This document shows, piece after piece, positions 23,573 to 35,218 of a stretch of 64,000 nucleotides of DNA. The notes under the pieces were generated by a model. It did not search any database and was not told where the DNA came from. It saw only the letters and a list, made by a program, of their open reading frames with translations. This DNA comes from Mactra quadrangularis. Its lineage: Eukaryota; Mollusca; Bivalvia; Venerida; Mactridae. The position numbers and the translations under genes were made by a program. The stretch spans positions 34,114,887-34,178,886 of the forward strand of contig CM046299.1 in the NCBI GenBank assembly GCA_025267735.1. Reading direction: 5' to 3'. Within the stretch, counting starts at the first letter, position 1, and the number at the start of each line of letters is the position of its first letter.

Positions 23573-24785
23573 ATATTACCATACAATAAATGTGTTATTG
23601 TTGCCTAGATTTCCACTATGATAACACATGTATCATTTAATTCTAATTAGTTTTGAAACGGCCTATATCTAAAATGTAAAAGGTTTCTTTTATAACTTTC
23701 AGACAATTTATATCTCGTTTGCTTTGATCAAAATGCGTTCGGTTTCTTAATTAGTTCTTCCTCTTTTTTTCTTATTACAAAATCGCAAAGTTTGTTTCAC
23801 ATGTGGTGCATATGAACAAAGTAAAGTGACTTTAGTTTTAAAAACACATTTACTCCGGTGTTTACAGCTTGGGCGACAACAAGATATGTTTATCAGTTAC
23901 AAAGTTTTGCTGAAATGTGTTTTTAAACTAAATTCTATCAACTAAATGTATTTTGTAAATATAAAATATTCTTTGAACAAGGTTTTAATGGGAAATAAAT
24001 GGTTTCATTTACTGTATGTAATTTCATATCAAATTGTTGGAGAGAGTTGGTGGAGACATTTTGTAATACAATGATAACATAGTATAAACACTTTCTACAT
24101 CATGTAATGAACAAAATCGCATTATATCTAATTCATTATTGACTATTAGAACAGATACAATAAAAAATAACGTATGATGTAATCATAAATATAAATGAAC
24201 TATATAATTGGAAATAAATCACTTCATGTAAGAACAGAGATCCATCTGCTTTTGGAACCTGGTGTGAAACATGCAGTCTGTTGTCTTGTAAATTAACTAT
24301 AATTGTAAATGACTCGCAATATTTAATAAAAAAATATGCATGGTAACATTGATGATGCTTTCTTTCTGTGCCAAACATGTGCAATAACACCAGGAATATT
24401 TTATCAAGGTCAAGAATCACGCTTACCTTGTTCGTTTATGGAGAACTTGGTGTATTCCCTTTATCCGTTATTATTAAAGAACGAGCCCTATCATATTAAA
24501 CTTAAACTTAAACTTTTTCATTTGATTAAACGCCTATTTCTACATAACATATTCAATGGCGTTGTACAAAAATATAGATTATAAAAAATCAATAAGTAAA
24601 AATCCTCCACCATAAATACATAATGTATATACAATAACACAAAACAAAATAAAGTTTATCACACATGATGTAATATAGTGTGCAAGTGTACATGTTTTAT
24701 TATACCTACATCATTCTAAGTTCATGATCCTACTTAATTTTACATTTTTATCACTAATTTTACATTTTTTTATTTCATATTAAAA
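23573..24785. other. AT-rich non-coding stretch with one shared repeat segment
   Basis: No gene recognised. The segment 24526-24588 (GATTAAACGCCTATTTC ... CATATTCAATGGCGTTGT) matches 41608-41672, placed just after the LINE tail there, so both are copies of one dispersed repeat. Confidence 0.45.
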
Positions 24786-24960
24786 GTTGGTGTCCTGAAC
24801 AGTATTACATGATGCTACTGTTAACCGGACATGTCCTGAACAGTGTAACATAACGCCACTGTTAACCAGACATTTCCCTAAAGGTGTCGAGACATCACCT
24901 TTAAAGGGCCCTTAATACATCCCCAAAGGTGTCGAAACATCACCTTTAAAGGGACAATTT
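24786..24960. repeat. Two short tandem duplications
   Basis: A ~46-bp unit beginning GTCCTGAACAGT and ending CTGTTAACC(G/A)GACAT occurs twice (from ~24791 and ~24833). A unit AAAGGTGTCGAxACATCACC with TTTAAAGGG occurs twice (from ~24879 and ~24924). They lie 3' of the CR1-like LINE coding region on its strand and may be part of its 3' UTR. Confidence 0.6.
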
Positions 24961-25108
24961 ATTTAGGTTGTCATTGCAGTCTTGTGAAACAAGGTAGAAA
25001 ACGACAGAGAGCGAGGCAATCCTCATTCTCACGTCATAATGCACTCACTCAATCACTTAGTATGTTTACCGTAATTGTAAGGTGAGGCATTTACTAACCA
25101 TGTCAATT

Positions 25109-28100
25109 TTAGAATAGATCATAAAAATTAGAGAAATAGTGAGTTTTCAATCGTTTTTTGAAAACATCCAAAGTAGGTGATAATTTGATATCATCTGGTA
25201 GCTTATTCCATAGCATGGGGCCTACAGTACTAAAGCTTCTGTCACTGAATGTTTTTTTCTTATTTGTTGGAACCAAAAAATTCAGGTCTTTGGATTTTGC
25301 AGATCTAAGACCAGATCTGCTTTGTAAAGGCTTTCTCAGAATTTCAGTCAGATATGCAGATGCAGTTTCAGTATAACAGTTGTACATGAAAGTACATATT
25401 TTAAAGTTGATTCTTGCTTTGACTGGTAACCAGTGCAGTGAATACAAAGCATCTTTTGAACTGTCAGATGTTTTTAGCCTTAATACCAGTTTTGCACACA
25501 TGTTTTGAATTCGCTGAAATTTGCTAAGATCACATTTTGAAATTCCATACAAGATCAGATTGCAGTAATCGATGTGGGACATGACCAAAGATAGGACTAG
25601 TGTTTCTGCTGCATCTTTATCCAGATATTTTCTTATACTTTTGATACGTAAATAATTGTACATGGCAGTTCTACTTTTTGTTTTGATGTGATCTTTAAAG
25701 CTTAAGTTTTCATCAAGAAAAGCCCCTAAATAGCGAATGGTCTTCACAGATTTTATAGTTTCACCAGCAATATTAATTGACTGGGTTAAACATTTTTTCA
25801 ACTGTGCTCTGCTTCCAAACATGATAAACTCAGTCTTTGAGTTGTTCATTTTCAATTTATTTTCATTCATCCATGAATTTATTGTTAGGGCACAATCTTC
25901 AAGATCAGAAATGGCATTTGCTTCTTCATTCTGATTGTTAGGACAGAATCTTTTATTAGCAGTGTGGTCGTCAGCAAAACCATGCACTGATATATCAGAT
26001 GGAATGACATCAAATAAGGTTCCTGCATAAGTAAGATATAACCACGGACCCAAACAACTACCTTGTGGAACACTGCAATCTAATGTACGTACAGATGATG
26101 AACTAGTATTGACGTTGACTCGACATGCACGTGGGCGAAGATATGAGTCAATCCAGCGAAGTGTACTATTCTGTAGTCCATATTGATTATGAAGTACTTC
26201 TAATAAAATGTCATGATCAACAGTGTCAAATGCAGCACTCAGATCAATAGCTATTAACGCAGTAACTTCTAATTTCTCCATACCACACAGTAGGTCATTA
26301 ACTAATCTAAGGAGGGCTGACTCACATGAGTGAAAACGTCTATATGCAGACTGATTTTTTGGAAGAAGATTATTCTTTTCAACATGAGTATTTAATCTAT
26401 TCAATGCAGCCTTTTCAATTACCTTAGATAAGAAGGACAGATTGCTAACCGGTCTATAGTTAGCATAATCGAGATCTAGACCAACCTTCTTAAGGAGAGG
26501 CTTAACAATTGCCTCTTTCCACTTGGAAGGGAATACCCCATGTTTCAATGAGATATTTATTAAATGAGTAATTAGAGGTAATAATTCTTTTAGATAACAT
26601 TTGAGCAATTTTGTTGGCAAAACGTCTAACTCCGATGATTTGGTATTTAAGTCACATATAAGATCTCTGACCTCTTCTATTGTAAAATCCTTAAAATGGT
26701 CAAGACTAGGTACATCCTTTTGTTGGGGTGAGTAAGTTGGAAACTGAAGCAAGGATTCTCTAATTTTTGAAATTTTATTCAAGAAATAATCAGCAAAATT
26801 TTCTGCTATGGAGTGATCAGAATCGCCTTTAGGCATTGGATTCTTAGATCTTACTCCTGTCATTTCAGCAACAAATTTATATAATTGTTTTGTATCACCT
26901 TTAGCATCAAGAACTCTTTGACTTAGTGATTTGACTTTTTCTTCATTTAATTTACAATGATAACGCTTGCGCATAACCTTGAAAGCTTCTAATTGTTCAG
27001 GCTTTCCATATTTTCTCCATAATCTTTCTTGTTTTCTCATTGAACTTTTAAGTAAGACTAGATTATCTGTAAACCATGGTTTTGGAGCTCTATGAATTTT
27101 TGTTTTCTCTATTATTGGAGCATGTTTGTCAAGAGTGGTCTGAAGTTTTGAATCCAATATATTTACGTAAGAATCAACATCTTCACTATCAATAGTAATG
27201 TCTTTTAAATCAGAAGCAAAATTTTCATGATTGATTCTTTTAAGATTGCGGAATTTTACTGATTTGCTCACAATATTTTCTTTTTCTACATTTATTTGTA
27301 CCTTAACCACACAATGATCTGTTAAAAAGGGACCCTGTTCACATTTTTTTACCCGTATACCATTTACTGCTTCAGTAAGTACAAGATCTAACATGTTACC
27401 ATCAATATGTGTTTTAAAATTAACATGCTGTTCTAAACCAAAGGAATGAAGACAATTTACAAATTCAGAAACAGCCGTGGATCTATTTTCAAGATGTAGA
27501 TTAAAGTCTCCCATAATTAACAGGTTAGAGTAGTTCGGAAGTAAATCTTCAATAAATTGATTGAAGTCTTCTACAAACTGAGATACAGTGGTTAATCCTG
27601 GGGGTCTGTAAAGTCCAATACAATGAAGCGCAATATTTTTGAAAATTAATTTCCATATACCATATTCAAAGCTTCTTGTATTCCCACCCTTAATTTTATT
27701 AATATTAATTGCAATGCGACTAGCTATAGCTATCCCCCCTCCAACTTTATTTTGTCTGTTGGCTACAGTTAATCTGTACCCATTTTGATTTAAATCAGAG
27801 GTTTCGATTAAATTTTTTTTATCATCTGAATACCAAGTTTCTGTTAATACAGCAAAGTCTATTCTTTCTTCCCTCAGATATTGACCTATCAAACAATCTT
27901 TATTTACAGCAGATCTACAATTTAAAGTCAAGCAATTAACATTTTCACTAATCTGACTTACAGTGTTACATATTTTAGGGTATATCAAGTTGTTTTTATT
28001 AATGCCCTGAGGGGTTTTAACAGTACTTTTCACAACACATCTATTTTTTCTTTGTGACCGGTAAGGAGCTAATTTGAGTGAATTAATAACACTTAGTGTT

Positions 28101-28333
28101 GCGGTATCAACTTTGTATAAACAAGGATTATTGAACACATTTAAACCTAAATCCAATAATTGGTCACGGTCATATTTCAATGAACAACATGTATTTTTTA
28201 AAAGGTGTGATTTTTTATGATAAAAATTATCAAAATGTTGAGTATTGTTTTTAAGTATAACTAAACCCTTGATTGAAAAAATAAAAATATAATTAAAGAT
28301 GCACTTAGCTGAAGTGTTCATGAACATGTACAT
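25109..28333 (-). CDS. CR1-like LINE ORF2: endonuclease and reverse transcriptase, intact frame
   Basis: An uninterrupted frame of 1074 codons. Residues ~131-350 form an APE-type endonuclease: CLTLNCRSAVNKD, LTETWYSDD (Glu165), GGGIAIASR, LYRPPG, IMGDFNLH (Asp276, Asn278), MLDLVLT, LTDHCVVKV (Asp339, His340). A linker follows. Residues ~600-870 form a reverse transcriptase: [75 protein letters not shown], the catalytic GFADDH and RYLGAFLDENL. The C-terminus has LHWLPVKARINFKI, usual for CR1-type LINEs. The first ~25 residues are hydrophobic and may belong to flanking sequence, so the true start could lie further in. No upstream ORF1 is visible, so the copy may be 5'-truncated. The product would act on its own RNA by target-primed reverse transcription. 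Confidence 0.85.
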   Translation of the reverse strand: MYMFMNTSAKCIFNYIFIFSIKGLVILKNNTQHFDNFYHKKSHLLKNTCCSLKYDRDQLLDLGLNVFNNPCLYKVDTATLSVINSLKLAPYRSQRKNRCVVKSTVKTPQGINKNNLIYPKICNTVSQISENVNCLTLNCRSAVNKDCLIGQYLREERIDFAVLTETWYSDDKKNLIETSDLNQNGYRLTVANRQNKVGGGIAIASRIAININKIKGGNTRSFEYGIWKLIFKNIALHCIGLYRPPGLTTVSQFVEDFNQFIEDLLPNYSNLLIMGDFNLHLENRSTAVSEFVNCLHSFGLEQHVNFKTHIDGNMLDLVLTEAVNGIRVKKCEQGPFLTDHCVVKVQINVEKENIVSKSVKFRNLKRINHENFASDLKDITIDSEDVDSYVNILDSKLQTTLDKHAPIIEKTKIHRAPKPWFTDNLVLLKSSMRKQERLWRKYGKPEQLEAFKVMRKRYHCKLNEEKVKSLSQRVLDAKGDTKQLYKFVAEMTGVRSKNPMPKGDSDHSIAENFADYFLNKISKIRESLLQFPTYSPQQKDVPSLDHFKDFTIEEVRDLICDLNTKSSELDVLPTKLLKCYLKELLPLITHLINISLKHGVFPSKWKEAIVKPLLKKVGLDLDYANYRPVSNLSFLSKVIEKAALNRLNTHVEKNNLLPKNQSAYRRFHSCESALLRLVNDLLCGMEKLEVTALIAIDLSAAFDTVDHDILLEVLHNQYGLQNSTLRWIDSYLRPRACRVNVNTSSSSVRTLDCSVPQGSCLGPWLYLTYAGTLFDVIPSDISVHGFADDHTANKRFCPNNQNEEANAISDLEDCALTINSWMNENKLKMNNSKTEFIMFGSRAQLKKCLTQSINIAGETIKSVKTIRYLGAFLDENLSFKDHIKTKSRTAMYNYLRIKSIRKYLDKDAAETLVLSLVMSHIDYCNLILYGISKCDLSKFQRIQNMCAKLVLRLKTSDSSKDALYSLHWLPVKARINFKICTFMYNCYTETASAYLTEILRKPLQSRSGLRSAKSKDLNFLVPTNKKKTFSDRSFSTVGPMLWNKLPDDIKLSPTLDVFKKRLKTHYFSNFYDLF

Positions 28334-28440
28334 CCAAAAATATTCACAAAACTCCTTTGTTAACTTGAATAAATATCCAAAAACATCAGAGCAAAGAAAG
28401 TGTGTATGGTCTCAGGCGACCTTCACCTTCTTTTATTGGA

Positions 28441-29335
28441 CAAAAATAATGTCAAATAGTTCTTCACCGATGTTTAATGTTTTTAATGATCAGCTTCGAT
28501 CAAACGATACATCCTCATGGGCATTAAGAGTTAAAACATTATTTGATAATTTAGGATTAAGTTATATTTTTGAAAATTTCAATCAAACTCAGAATTACAA
28601 AAGTCTGTTTAAACAAAGAATCAGAGACCAATACATTCAACATTGGAGTTCATCCTTGAAAGATTAAAGTAAACTAAGCTACTATAACCTATATAAAACC
28701 GAGTTCTGCTTTGAAAAATATTTAGACCTGATTAAAAACGATAATCAACATATACTTTTATCTCGCTTTCGACTTAGTTCTCATAATCTTGAAATTGAAA
28801 CTGGTAGACATCATAATATTGAAAGATCAAATCGTACATGCAATCCTTGCTTAAGTAATAATACTGAATACCACTTTTTGTTATGTTGCCCTATGAACTC
28901 CCATTTACGACTGAAATACTTAAGAAATACATCCTGGCCAACGCTGCAAAAATTTTCAAATTTAATGGCCTCACAGAAAAATAACACCATAATAAAAATT
29001 GCACATTTTCTTCAAGAAGCATTCATTAAACGCAAGCAACTTCTTAATGAATATAGATGTCCCATAATATTTTTACTCAGTACATTCAATATTCTACCAT
29101 AACATTATTACTTAGATTATTCTGTTTCCAAGGAAATTGATATCTGTTGATATAGACATTCATATTTATTTAATTTTCATTTGACATATAATGTCTTATT
29201 ATTATTCATGTTTATACATTTGTTTATGATGTAATTTATTACTTGTTTGTATATATAATGTAAATAATTATGTTCTATGACCAAAAGCACTGTTCTGTGC
29301 CGAAGTCTTTGAATAAAGTATAAAGTATAAGTTCT
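28441..29335 (+). pseudogene. LINE fragment B, C-terminal part of ORF2
   Basis: The plus-strand translation gives post-RT LINE sequence: SSWALRVKTLFDNLGLSYIF, YKSLFKQRIRDQYIQHWSSSL, a stop at 28667, then with frame changes ILLSRFRLSSHNLEIETGR, CNPCLSNNTEYHFLLCCP (CxxC...H...C) and a basic tail. The 3' UTR ends near 29330 with GAATAAAGTATAAAGTATAA, which resembles a short-unit LINE tail. The reverse transcriptase is absent. Head-to-head placement with the minus-strand CR1-like LINE suggests that LINE inserted beside or into it; the exact joint in 28334-28440 is not clear. Confidence 0.7.
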
Positions 29336-31085
29336 TTTACAACAAAATATTTTTAGGCGAGTTTTTATTTTAAGTCGACATTCTATATACCTGATACATG
29401 TAAATGGAAGATGATACTATTTTAATAACGAATAGTTAGAAAGCTATTAAGTTGCAGTACTAGTTTATCGATTAACATATCATTCAATACCAGTTTTCTT
29501 TTTTATAAGTTTTAACTATCATAAGTAACTATCAGTATTCAAACATATAAACTTCCGGGGATCGCAATAAATATAACAGAATTTTATTAACTACCCAAAA
29601 GTTTCATTGATAGGAAAAATCAGATGATTGGACTCACCGTTCAAGCTTACAATATGTCATACTACTTATACACGATGATCAAGTTCCCTTAGATGGACTG
29701 CTGCCATTTATAATGACAGATAAAGCCCGGTGTCTTCATTGTTCATAGTTTTACAGGTAGTTAATATATTTTATGTTTTATTATCATTTTACCATAACAT
29801 AAATAGTTGTATAAAATAGTGATATATTATAAAACAAAGTATTTCACCTCAACAGTTCATATATCATAACCTTTAATCATTTTATACCATTGTTATGTTA
29901 GTTGACATGTATTTTTATCTTGTATAGTATATTCAGATGTTTTAATTTCATTCTAACAATACACTAAGTTTATGTTAATAAATATATTCACAAGTAATAA
30001 GTCATCTAATTGAATATATATCTCATATATTCTTCTATTTACCTCAGTGTTCTAGTTTAACAAGACATAACTTATGACAGTTATTAAATTTCAATGGCCG
30101 CCAAATATTTGTGAGAAATAAAACGACCATAGCAATTTATCAACTAAATAACAATTTTATCATCCAAACGAAATTCATAACTATTATAATAACGGTCTAA
30201 TTTGAAATTGTGATGGATATTTTTGGAGAATAATTTTTAATAAGTAATATTTCTGGATGTGAAAAAAATCACATATAAAAACCATTAATGTAGTACATCG
30301 TAAATTGTTATCACATTAAGCACATACTCACGCCTTTGGTTCTTGACTGAACTTTGCCCCGAACATTTGAAGAATACATTTACACGATAAATCGTCTATT
30401 ATAATATACATTTAGTAAAGCAGTTAAAGCCAGCTTTGAGATATTACAAAGAGAAAAAAGGGAAGAAAACTCGTCAGAAAGGCATCAAGTGAAATATTTG
30501 CCGAACTGGTGTTTCAATATAGATTCATGTTTAACGTAAATCTATGTTGAGGAGACCATAAAACTGTACATTAAGATTGTATCACAGTAAGATGTCTCAT
30601 TATAAAACACATAATATACGCAGTATTAACATTAACAAATAAACATGGGAAGCTTTTACATTTTATAATATTTACCAAAATGCCTAATTCATTAAATAAA
30701 TGTATTTCTGTACTGTGTTTTCTTGCCAACTACTAAATGGTTGATAATTTAATTATCAAATGATATTATATGAAATAAGAACAATATAATGATTTTTGCT
30801 GTAATAATTCACTTAATACTAAACAAATCTTTTTTTGTGAAATATTGTTTTTTAAGCTAACAAAATTAAATGAAACTTGTAGCAGTTCCATGTATAAATT
30901 ATAAGGTACACATATACAATATGTAGTATGTGAAAACAAAGTAATCACGTATGTAGATTGAATAAACCTAAACATGCTAAAAAGCATAGTATCTTTCAAC
31001 TTTGTTCAAATCGGCAAATACATACCTTTGAACACAAAACTGAACAATATATAAAAACATCAAACATGAATACCAAAACCAAATA
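29336..31085. other. AT-rich non-coding stretch
   Basis: I see no gene, RNA or bounded repeat between LINE fragment B and the satellite. Confidence 0.4.
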
Positions 31086-31279
31086 TACACTACATGTAGA
31101 ACATGTAGAAAACAATGTGGTATTATAATAAGCTATATGTAGTAGACAAAGTGGTGTTATAATAAACCAAGAGAATTGTTACAATGTGGTGCTATAATAA
31201 ACTACAGTAGTAGACAAAGTGGTATTATAATAAACTACATGTAGAAAATCATGTTGTATTATAATAAACTATATATAGT

Positions 31280-31800
31280 AGACAATGTGGTATTATAATA
31301 AACTACAAGAGGTAGACAATATGGTGTTTTATAAACTAAGAGAATTGTTACAATGTGGTATTATAATAAACTATATATAGTAGACAATGTGGTGCTATAA
31401 TAAACTACAAGAGGTAGACAATATGGTGTTTTATAAACTAAGAGAATTGTTACAATGTGGTATTATAATAAACTATATATAGTAGACAATGTGGTGCTAT
31501 AATAAACTACAAGAGGTAGACAATATGGTGTTTTATAAACTAAGAGAATTGTTACAATGTGGTATTATAATAAACTATATATAGTAGACAATGTGGTGCT
31601 ATAATAAACTACAAGAGGTAGACAATATGGTGTTTTATAAACTAAGAGAATTGTTACAATGTGGTATTATAATAAACTATATATAGTAGACAATGTGGTG
31701 CTATAATAAACTACAAGAGGTAGACAATATGGTGTTTTATAAACTAAGAGAATTGTTACAATGTGGTATTATAATAAACTATATATAGTAGACAATGTGG
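31280..31800. repeat. Higher-order repeat: ~103-bp trimer, five copies
   Basis: Three monomers repeat as a block: the first has ACAAGAGGTAGACAATATGG and GTTTTATAAA, the second is type 2 with GTGGTATTATAATAAAC, and the third has TATATATAGTAGAC and GTGGTGCTATAA. About five successive copies are nearly identical, indicating recent local amplification. Confidence 0.85.
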
Positions 31801-32575
31801 TGCTATAATAAACTATATATAGTAGACAATGTGGTGCTATAATAAACTATATGTAGCAGACAAAGTGGTGCTATAATAAACTACATGTAGAAAACAATGT
31901 GGTATTATAATAAACTATATATAGTAGACAAAGTGGTGCTATAATAAACTATATGTAGTAGACAAAGTGGTGTTATAATAAACTATATATAGTAGACAAA
32001 GTGGTGTTATAATAAACTATATATAGTAGACAAAGTGGTGTTATAATAAACTACATGTAGTAGACAATGTGGTGCTATAATAAACTATATGTAGTAGACA
32101 AAGTGGTGCTATAATAAACTATATGTAGTAGACAAAGTGGTGTTATAATAAACTATATATAGTAGACAATGTGGTGTTATAATAAACTACATGTAGTAGA
32201 CAATGTGGTGCTATAATAAACTATATATAGTAGACAATGTGGTGCTATAATAAACTACAAGTAGTAGACAATTTGGTGCTATAATAAACTAAGAGAATTG
32301 TTACAATGTTGTGTTATAATAAACTACATGTATTAGACAATGTGGTGCTATAATGAACTATATGTAGTAGACAAAGTGGTGCTATAATAAACTACAAGTA
32401 GTAGACAATTTGGTGCTATAATAAACTATATGTAGTAGACAATGTGGTGCTATAATAAACTATATGTAGTAGACAATGTGGTGCTATAATAAACTATATG
32501 TAGTAGACAATGTGGTGCTATAATAAACTACAAGTAGTAGACAATTTGGTGCTATAATAAACTAAGAGAATTGTT

Positions 32576-33430
32576 ACAATGTGGTGTTATAATAAACTAA
32601 GAGAATTGTTACAATGTGGTATTATAATAAACTACAAGTAATAGACAATTTGGTGCTATAATAAACTAAGAGAATTGTTACAATGTGGTGTTATAATAAA
32701 CTAAGAGAATTGTTACAATGTGGTATTATAATAAACTACAAGTAATAGACAATGTGGTGTTATAATAAACTATATGTAGCAGACAAAGTAGTGTTATAAT
32801 AAACTACAAGTAGTAGACAATGTGGTGTTATAATAAACTACAAGTAGTAGACAAAGTGGTGCTATAATAAACTAAAAGAATTGTTACAATGTGGTGCTAT
32901 AATAAACTACAAGTAGTAGACAATTTGGTGCTATAATAAACTAAGAGAATTGTTACAATGTGGTGTTATAATAAACTAAGAGAATTGTTACAATGTGGTA
33001 TTATAATAAACTACAAGTAATAGACAATGTGGTGTTATAATAAACTATATGTAGCAGACAAAGTAGTGTTATAATAAACTACAAGTAGTAGACAATGTGG
33101 TGTTATAATAAACTACAAGTAGTAGACAAAGTGGTGCTATAATAAACTAAAAGAATTGTTACAATGTGGTGCTATAATAAACTACAAGTAGTAGACAATT
33201 TGGTGCTATAATAAACTAAGAGAATTGTTACAATGTGGTGTTATAATAAACTAAGAGAATTGTTACAATGTGGTATTATAATAAACTACAAGTAATAGAC
33301 AATGTGGTGTTATAATAAACTATATGTAGCAGACAAAGTAGTGTTATAATAAACTACAAGTAGTAGACAATGTGGTGTTATAATAAACTACAAGTAGTAG
33401 ACAAAGTGGTGCTATAATAAACTAAAAGAA
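32576..33430. repeat. Higher-order repeat: 275-bp octamer
   Basis: The string ACAAAGTGGTGCTATAATAA followed by ACTAAAAGAATTG starts at 32851, 33126 and 33401, exactly 275 bp apart each time (about eight monomers). The eight monomers between are in the same order in both full copies, including the rare variants AGTAATAGAC and GCAGACAAAGTAGTG. Confidence 0.85.
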
Positions 33431-33635
33431 TTGTTACAATGTGGTGTTATAATAAACTATGTGTAGTATACAATGTGGTGCTATAATAAACTAAGAGAAT
33501 TGGTACATTGTGGTGCGATAATAAACTATATGTAGTTGACAAAGTGGTGTTATAATAACTACAAGTAGTAGACAATGTGGTGCTATAATAAACTACATGT
33601 AGTAGACAATGTGGTGTTACAATAAACTACAAGTA

Positions 33636-33659
33636 TTGTCCAATTTTATTAACCTGCCC
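33636..33659 (+). repeat. Terminal inverted repeat, left
   Basis: Perfect 24-bp match to the reverse complement of 35219-35242; starts TTGTCCAATTTTATTAAC and ends CTGCCC. Confidence 0.9.
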
Positions 33660-33797
33660 TATACATACATTAACGAGAGGTTAATCAGTGCTATTTATAG
33701 CTTAGCCGATCGAGCAGAACTTATATGACGTAGGCGATGGAATTCCGCTATACATCTGTATCGGTGACATGGATTTATTCGATTGTTATGTGCGTCT

Positions 33798-33877
33798 GTC
33801 AATGTGGCACAGTGGATGCGAGTTGCCCTCCGGTACCAGAGATACGTGGTTCGAATCTCATTAGAACTATTTTTTTT
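33798..33877 (+). other. tRNA-like module (box A, box B, T-run), left
   Basis: Box A-like TGGCACAGTGG at 33805-33815 and box B-like GGTTCGAATCT at 33848-33858 lie 43 bp apart, the spacing of an internal Pol III promoter, followed by T8 at 33870-33877, a possible Pol III stop. The acceptor stem does not pair, so it is not a working tRNA gene. It points into the element. Confidence 0.45.
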
Positions 33878-34047
33878 ACCATTCAAAATAGTAGTTTACA
33901 CATTTTCAAAATTTCAATAGATCTCTGTTTTGTACACAATCGTTTATAATACTATACAATATACATGCAGAGTTTGTCGCGTTGTGAAGTGTGAAGGTGT
34001 ACGTACTCAGTCCGACTACTGAATAGACATGAGTGAAGACTCCATAG

Positions 34048-34841
34048 TTGGAGCACTCTAATGCCAAGCGCATTGTCCTCAACGTTTTGAGGTATTTCAC
34101 TGCCCTACCTACACCGGGTCCTCGTCCCAGCATCCTACGGACGGCTCAGGCTACCGGCGTCAGCAAGCGGACGATAGGACGGATCCAGCAGGAGCAGGAG
34201 GCATCTGGACGAGTGAAGTCGCCGATCCGGAACTCTAGGAGGGGTGACTACAAGCCACTCGATGGCTTTGACCTGACTGTGGTCAGGAACAAGGTGCACG
34301 AGTTTTACACCGTCCGACAACAGCTGCCCACCTTCGACAACCTGCACGCTGCACTTGTGGAGGACATCCAGAACGCTTGTTCGAAATCGACCCTCCGCAA
34401 GACTCTCCACCAGATTGGATTTCGTTGGAGGAAGACGAAGGACAACCGAAAGGTCCTCATCATTACGTTCAGGTATAGCTTATTGTTGTTATCATAATCA
34501 TGCAACATGTATTTATATTTATAGTCGGTCGTCATCATTAACAGGAGTTCATGTAATGGAAAAATATGCATGCATCTATATTATACATGCCTTATAAGTA
34601 TAAAATTACATGATTTAAAGTGCGTATTTTTGTTCATTGTAGAATCAAGGAAGTCGAAGACTTAACCATGACTGTCATGAGGGAGATAGGACCAGACATG
34701 TGGCGTGGTGCCTGTGAGCACGTGGACAAACTCTGCGCCCGCTACCAAGCTACTGACGTCGCCATAGACGATGTTGATGGCTTTTACATCAACCTGGCTG
34801 ATGGCAGCGAGACTGACACCAGCGACAGTGAGGCTGAATGA
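34048..34841 (+). CDS. HTH DNA-binding protein with transposase-like tail, DDE core absent (two exons)
   Basis: Exon 1 (to 34472) encodes a helix-turn-helix region: SILRTAQATGVSKRTIGRIQ, then a basic linker, then FDLTVVRNKVHEFYT, PTFDNLHAALVEDIQ, SKSTLRKTLHQIGFRWRKT. Series of this kind are the N-terminal DNA-binding half of Tc1/mariner-like transposases. An intron with GTATAG..TTGTAG borders (34473-34642, phase 2) leads to exon 2: a short helical acidic tail ending GFYINLADGSETDTSDSEAE, like the extreme C-terminus of the same proteins. The ~180-residue DDE catalytic domain between them is missing. The start is uncertain: the in-frame region follows a TAG, and an ATG at 34029 is one base out of frame, so this copy may be broken or may use an upstream exon. 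The product could bind the element ends but not cut. Confidence 0.6.
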
Positions 34842-34976
34842 TTGTCTTTGAATTGTTTTTGAATTGTTGAATTTATATATGAAACATGTAATAAAATATT
34901 AACAAAATAAAAAGATAATATGAAAAGAGACAATGGAAAAAATATATCAAAGAGAGAAAATTTATGAATTGATATT

Positions 34977-35090
34977 AAAAAAAAACAATACTAAAACCCA
35001 CATTCAGTAGGATTCGAACTCACAGCTAAAAAAATAGTCAGTTATATCGAGAATGTTTGTGTTGCGACTTTACCGATTATACTACGACGG
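34977..35090 (-). other. tRNA-like module (box A, box B, T-run), right
   Basis: On the minus strand, box A-like CGTAGTATAATCGGT (35071-35085) and box B-like GAGTTCGAATCCT (35008-35020) are followed by a long T-run (34977-34984 as A8 on the plus strand). The A-to-B spacing (~50-65 bp) suits a tRNA with a long variable arm or intron. It points inward from the other end of the element and mirrors the module at 33798-33877. Confidence 0.45.
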
Positions 35091-35218
35091 CATACGGCAA
35101 TTCGATTCAAATTGTTATACTTAGCTCTGATAACTGTCGATCTGTGCGCATTAGAGCATATCGAGGGAATACTCCGGCTTTAAATAGTATCTCATTATGA
35201 CGTGTATGCATGCAGACC

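Noticed and set aside
33798..33877. Functional tRNA gene
   Set aside because: The boxes are present, but acceptor and T stems do not pair; kept only as a tRNA-like module.
34135..34571. Antisense and alternative-frame ORFs over the HTH exon
   Set aside because: Shadows of the higher-GC coding exon; only the plus frame gives a recognisable helix-turn-helix.
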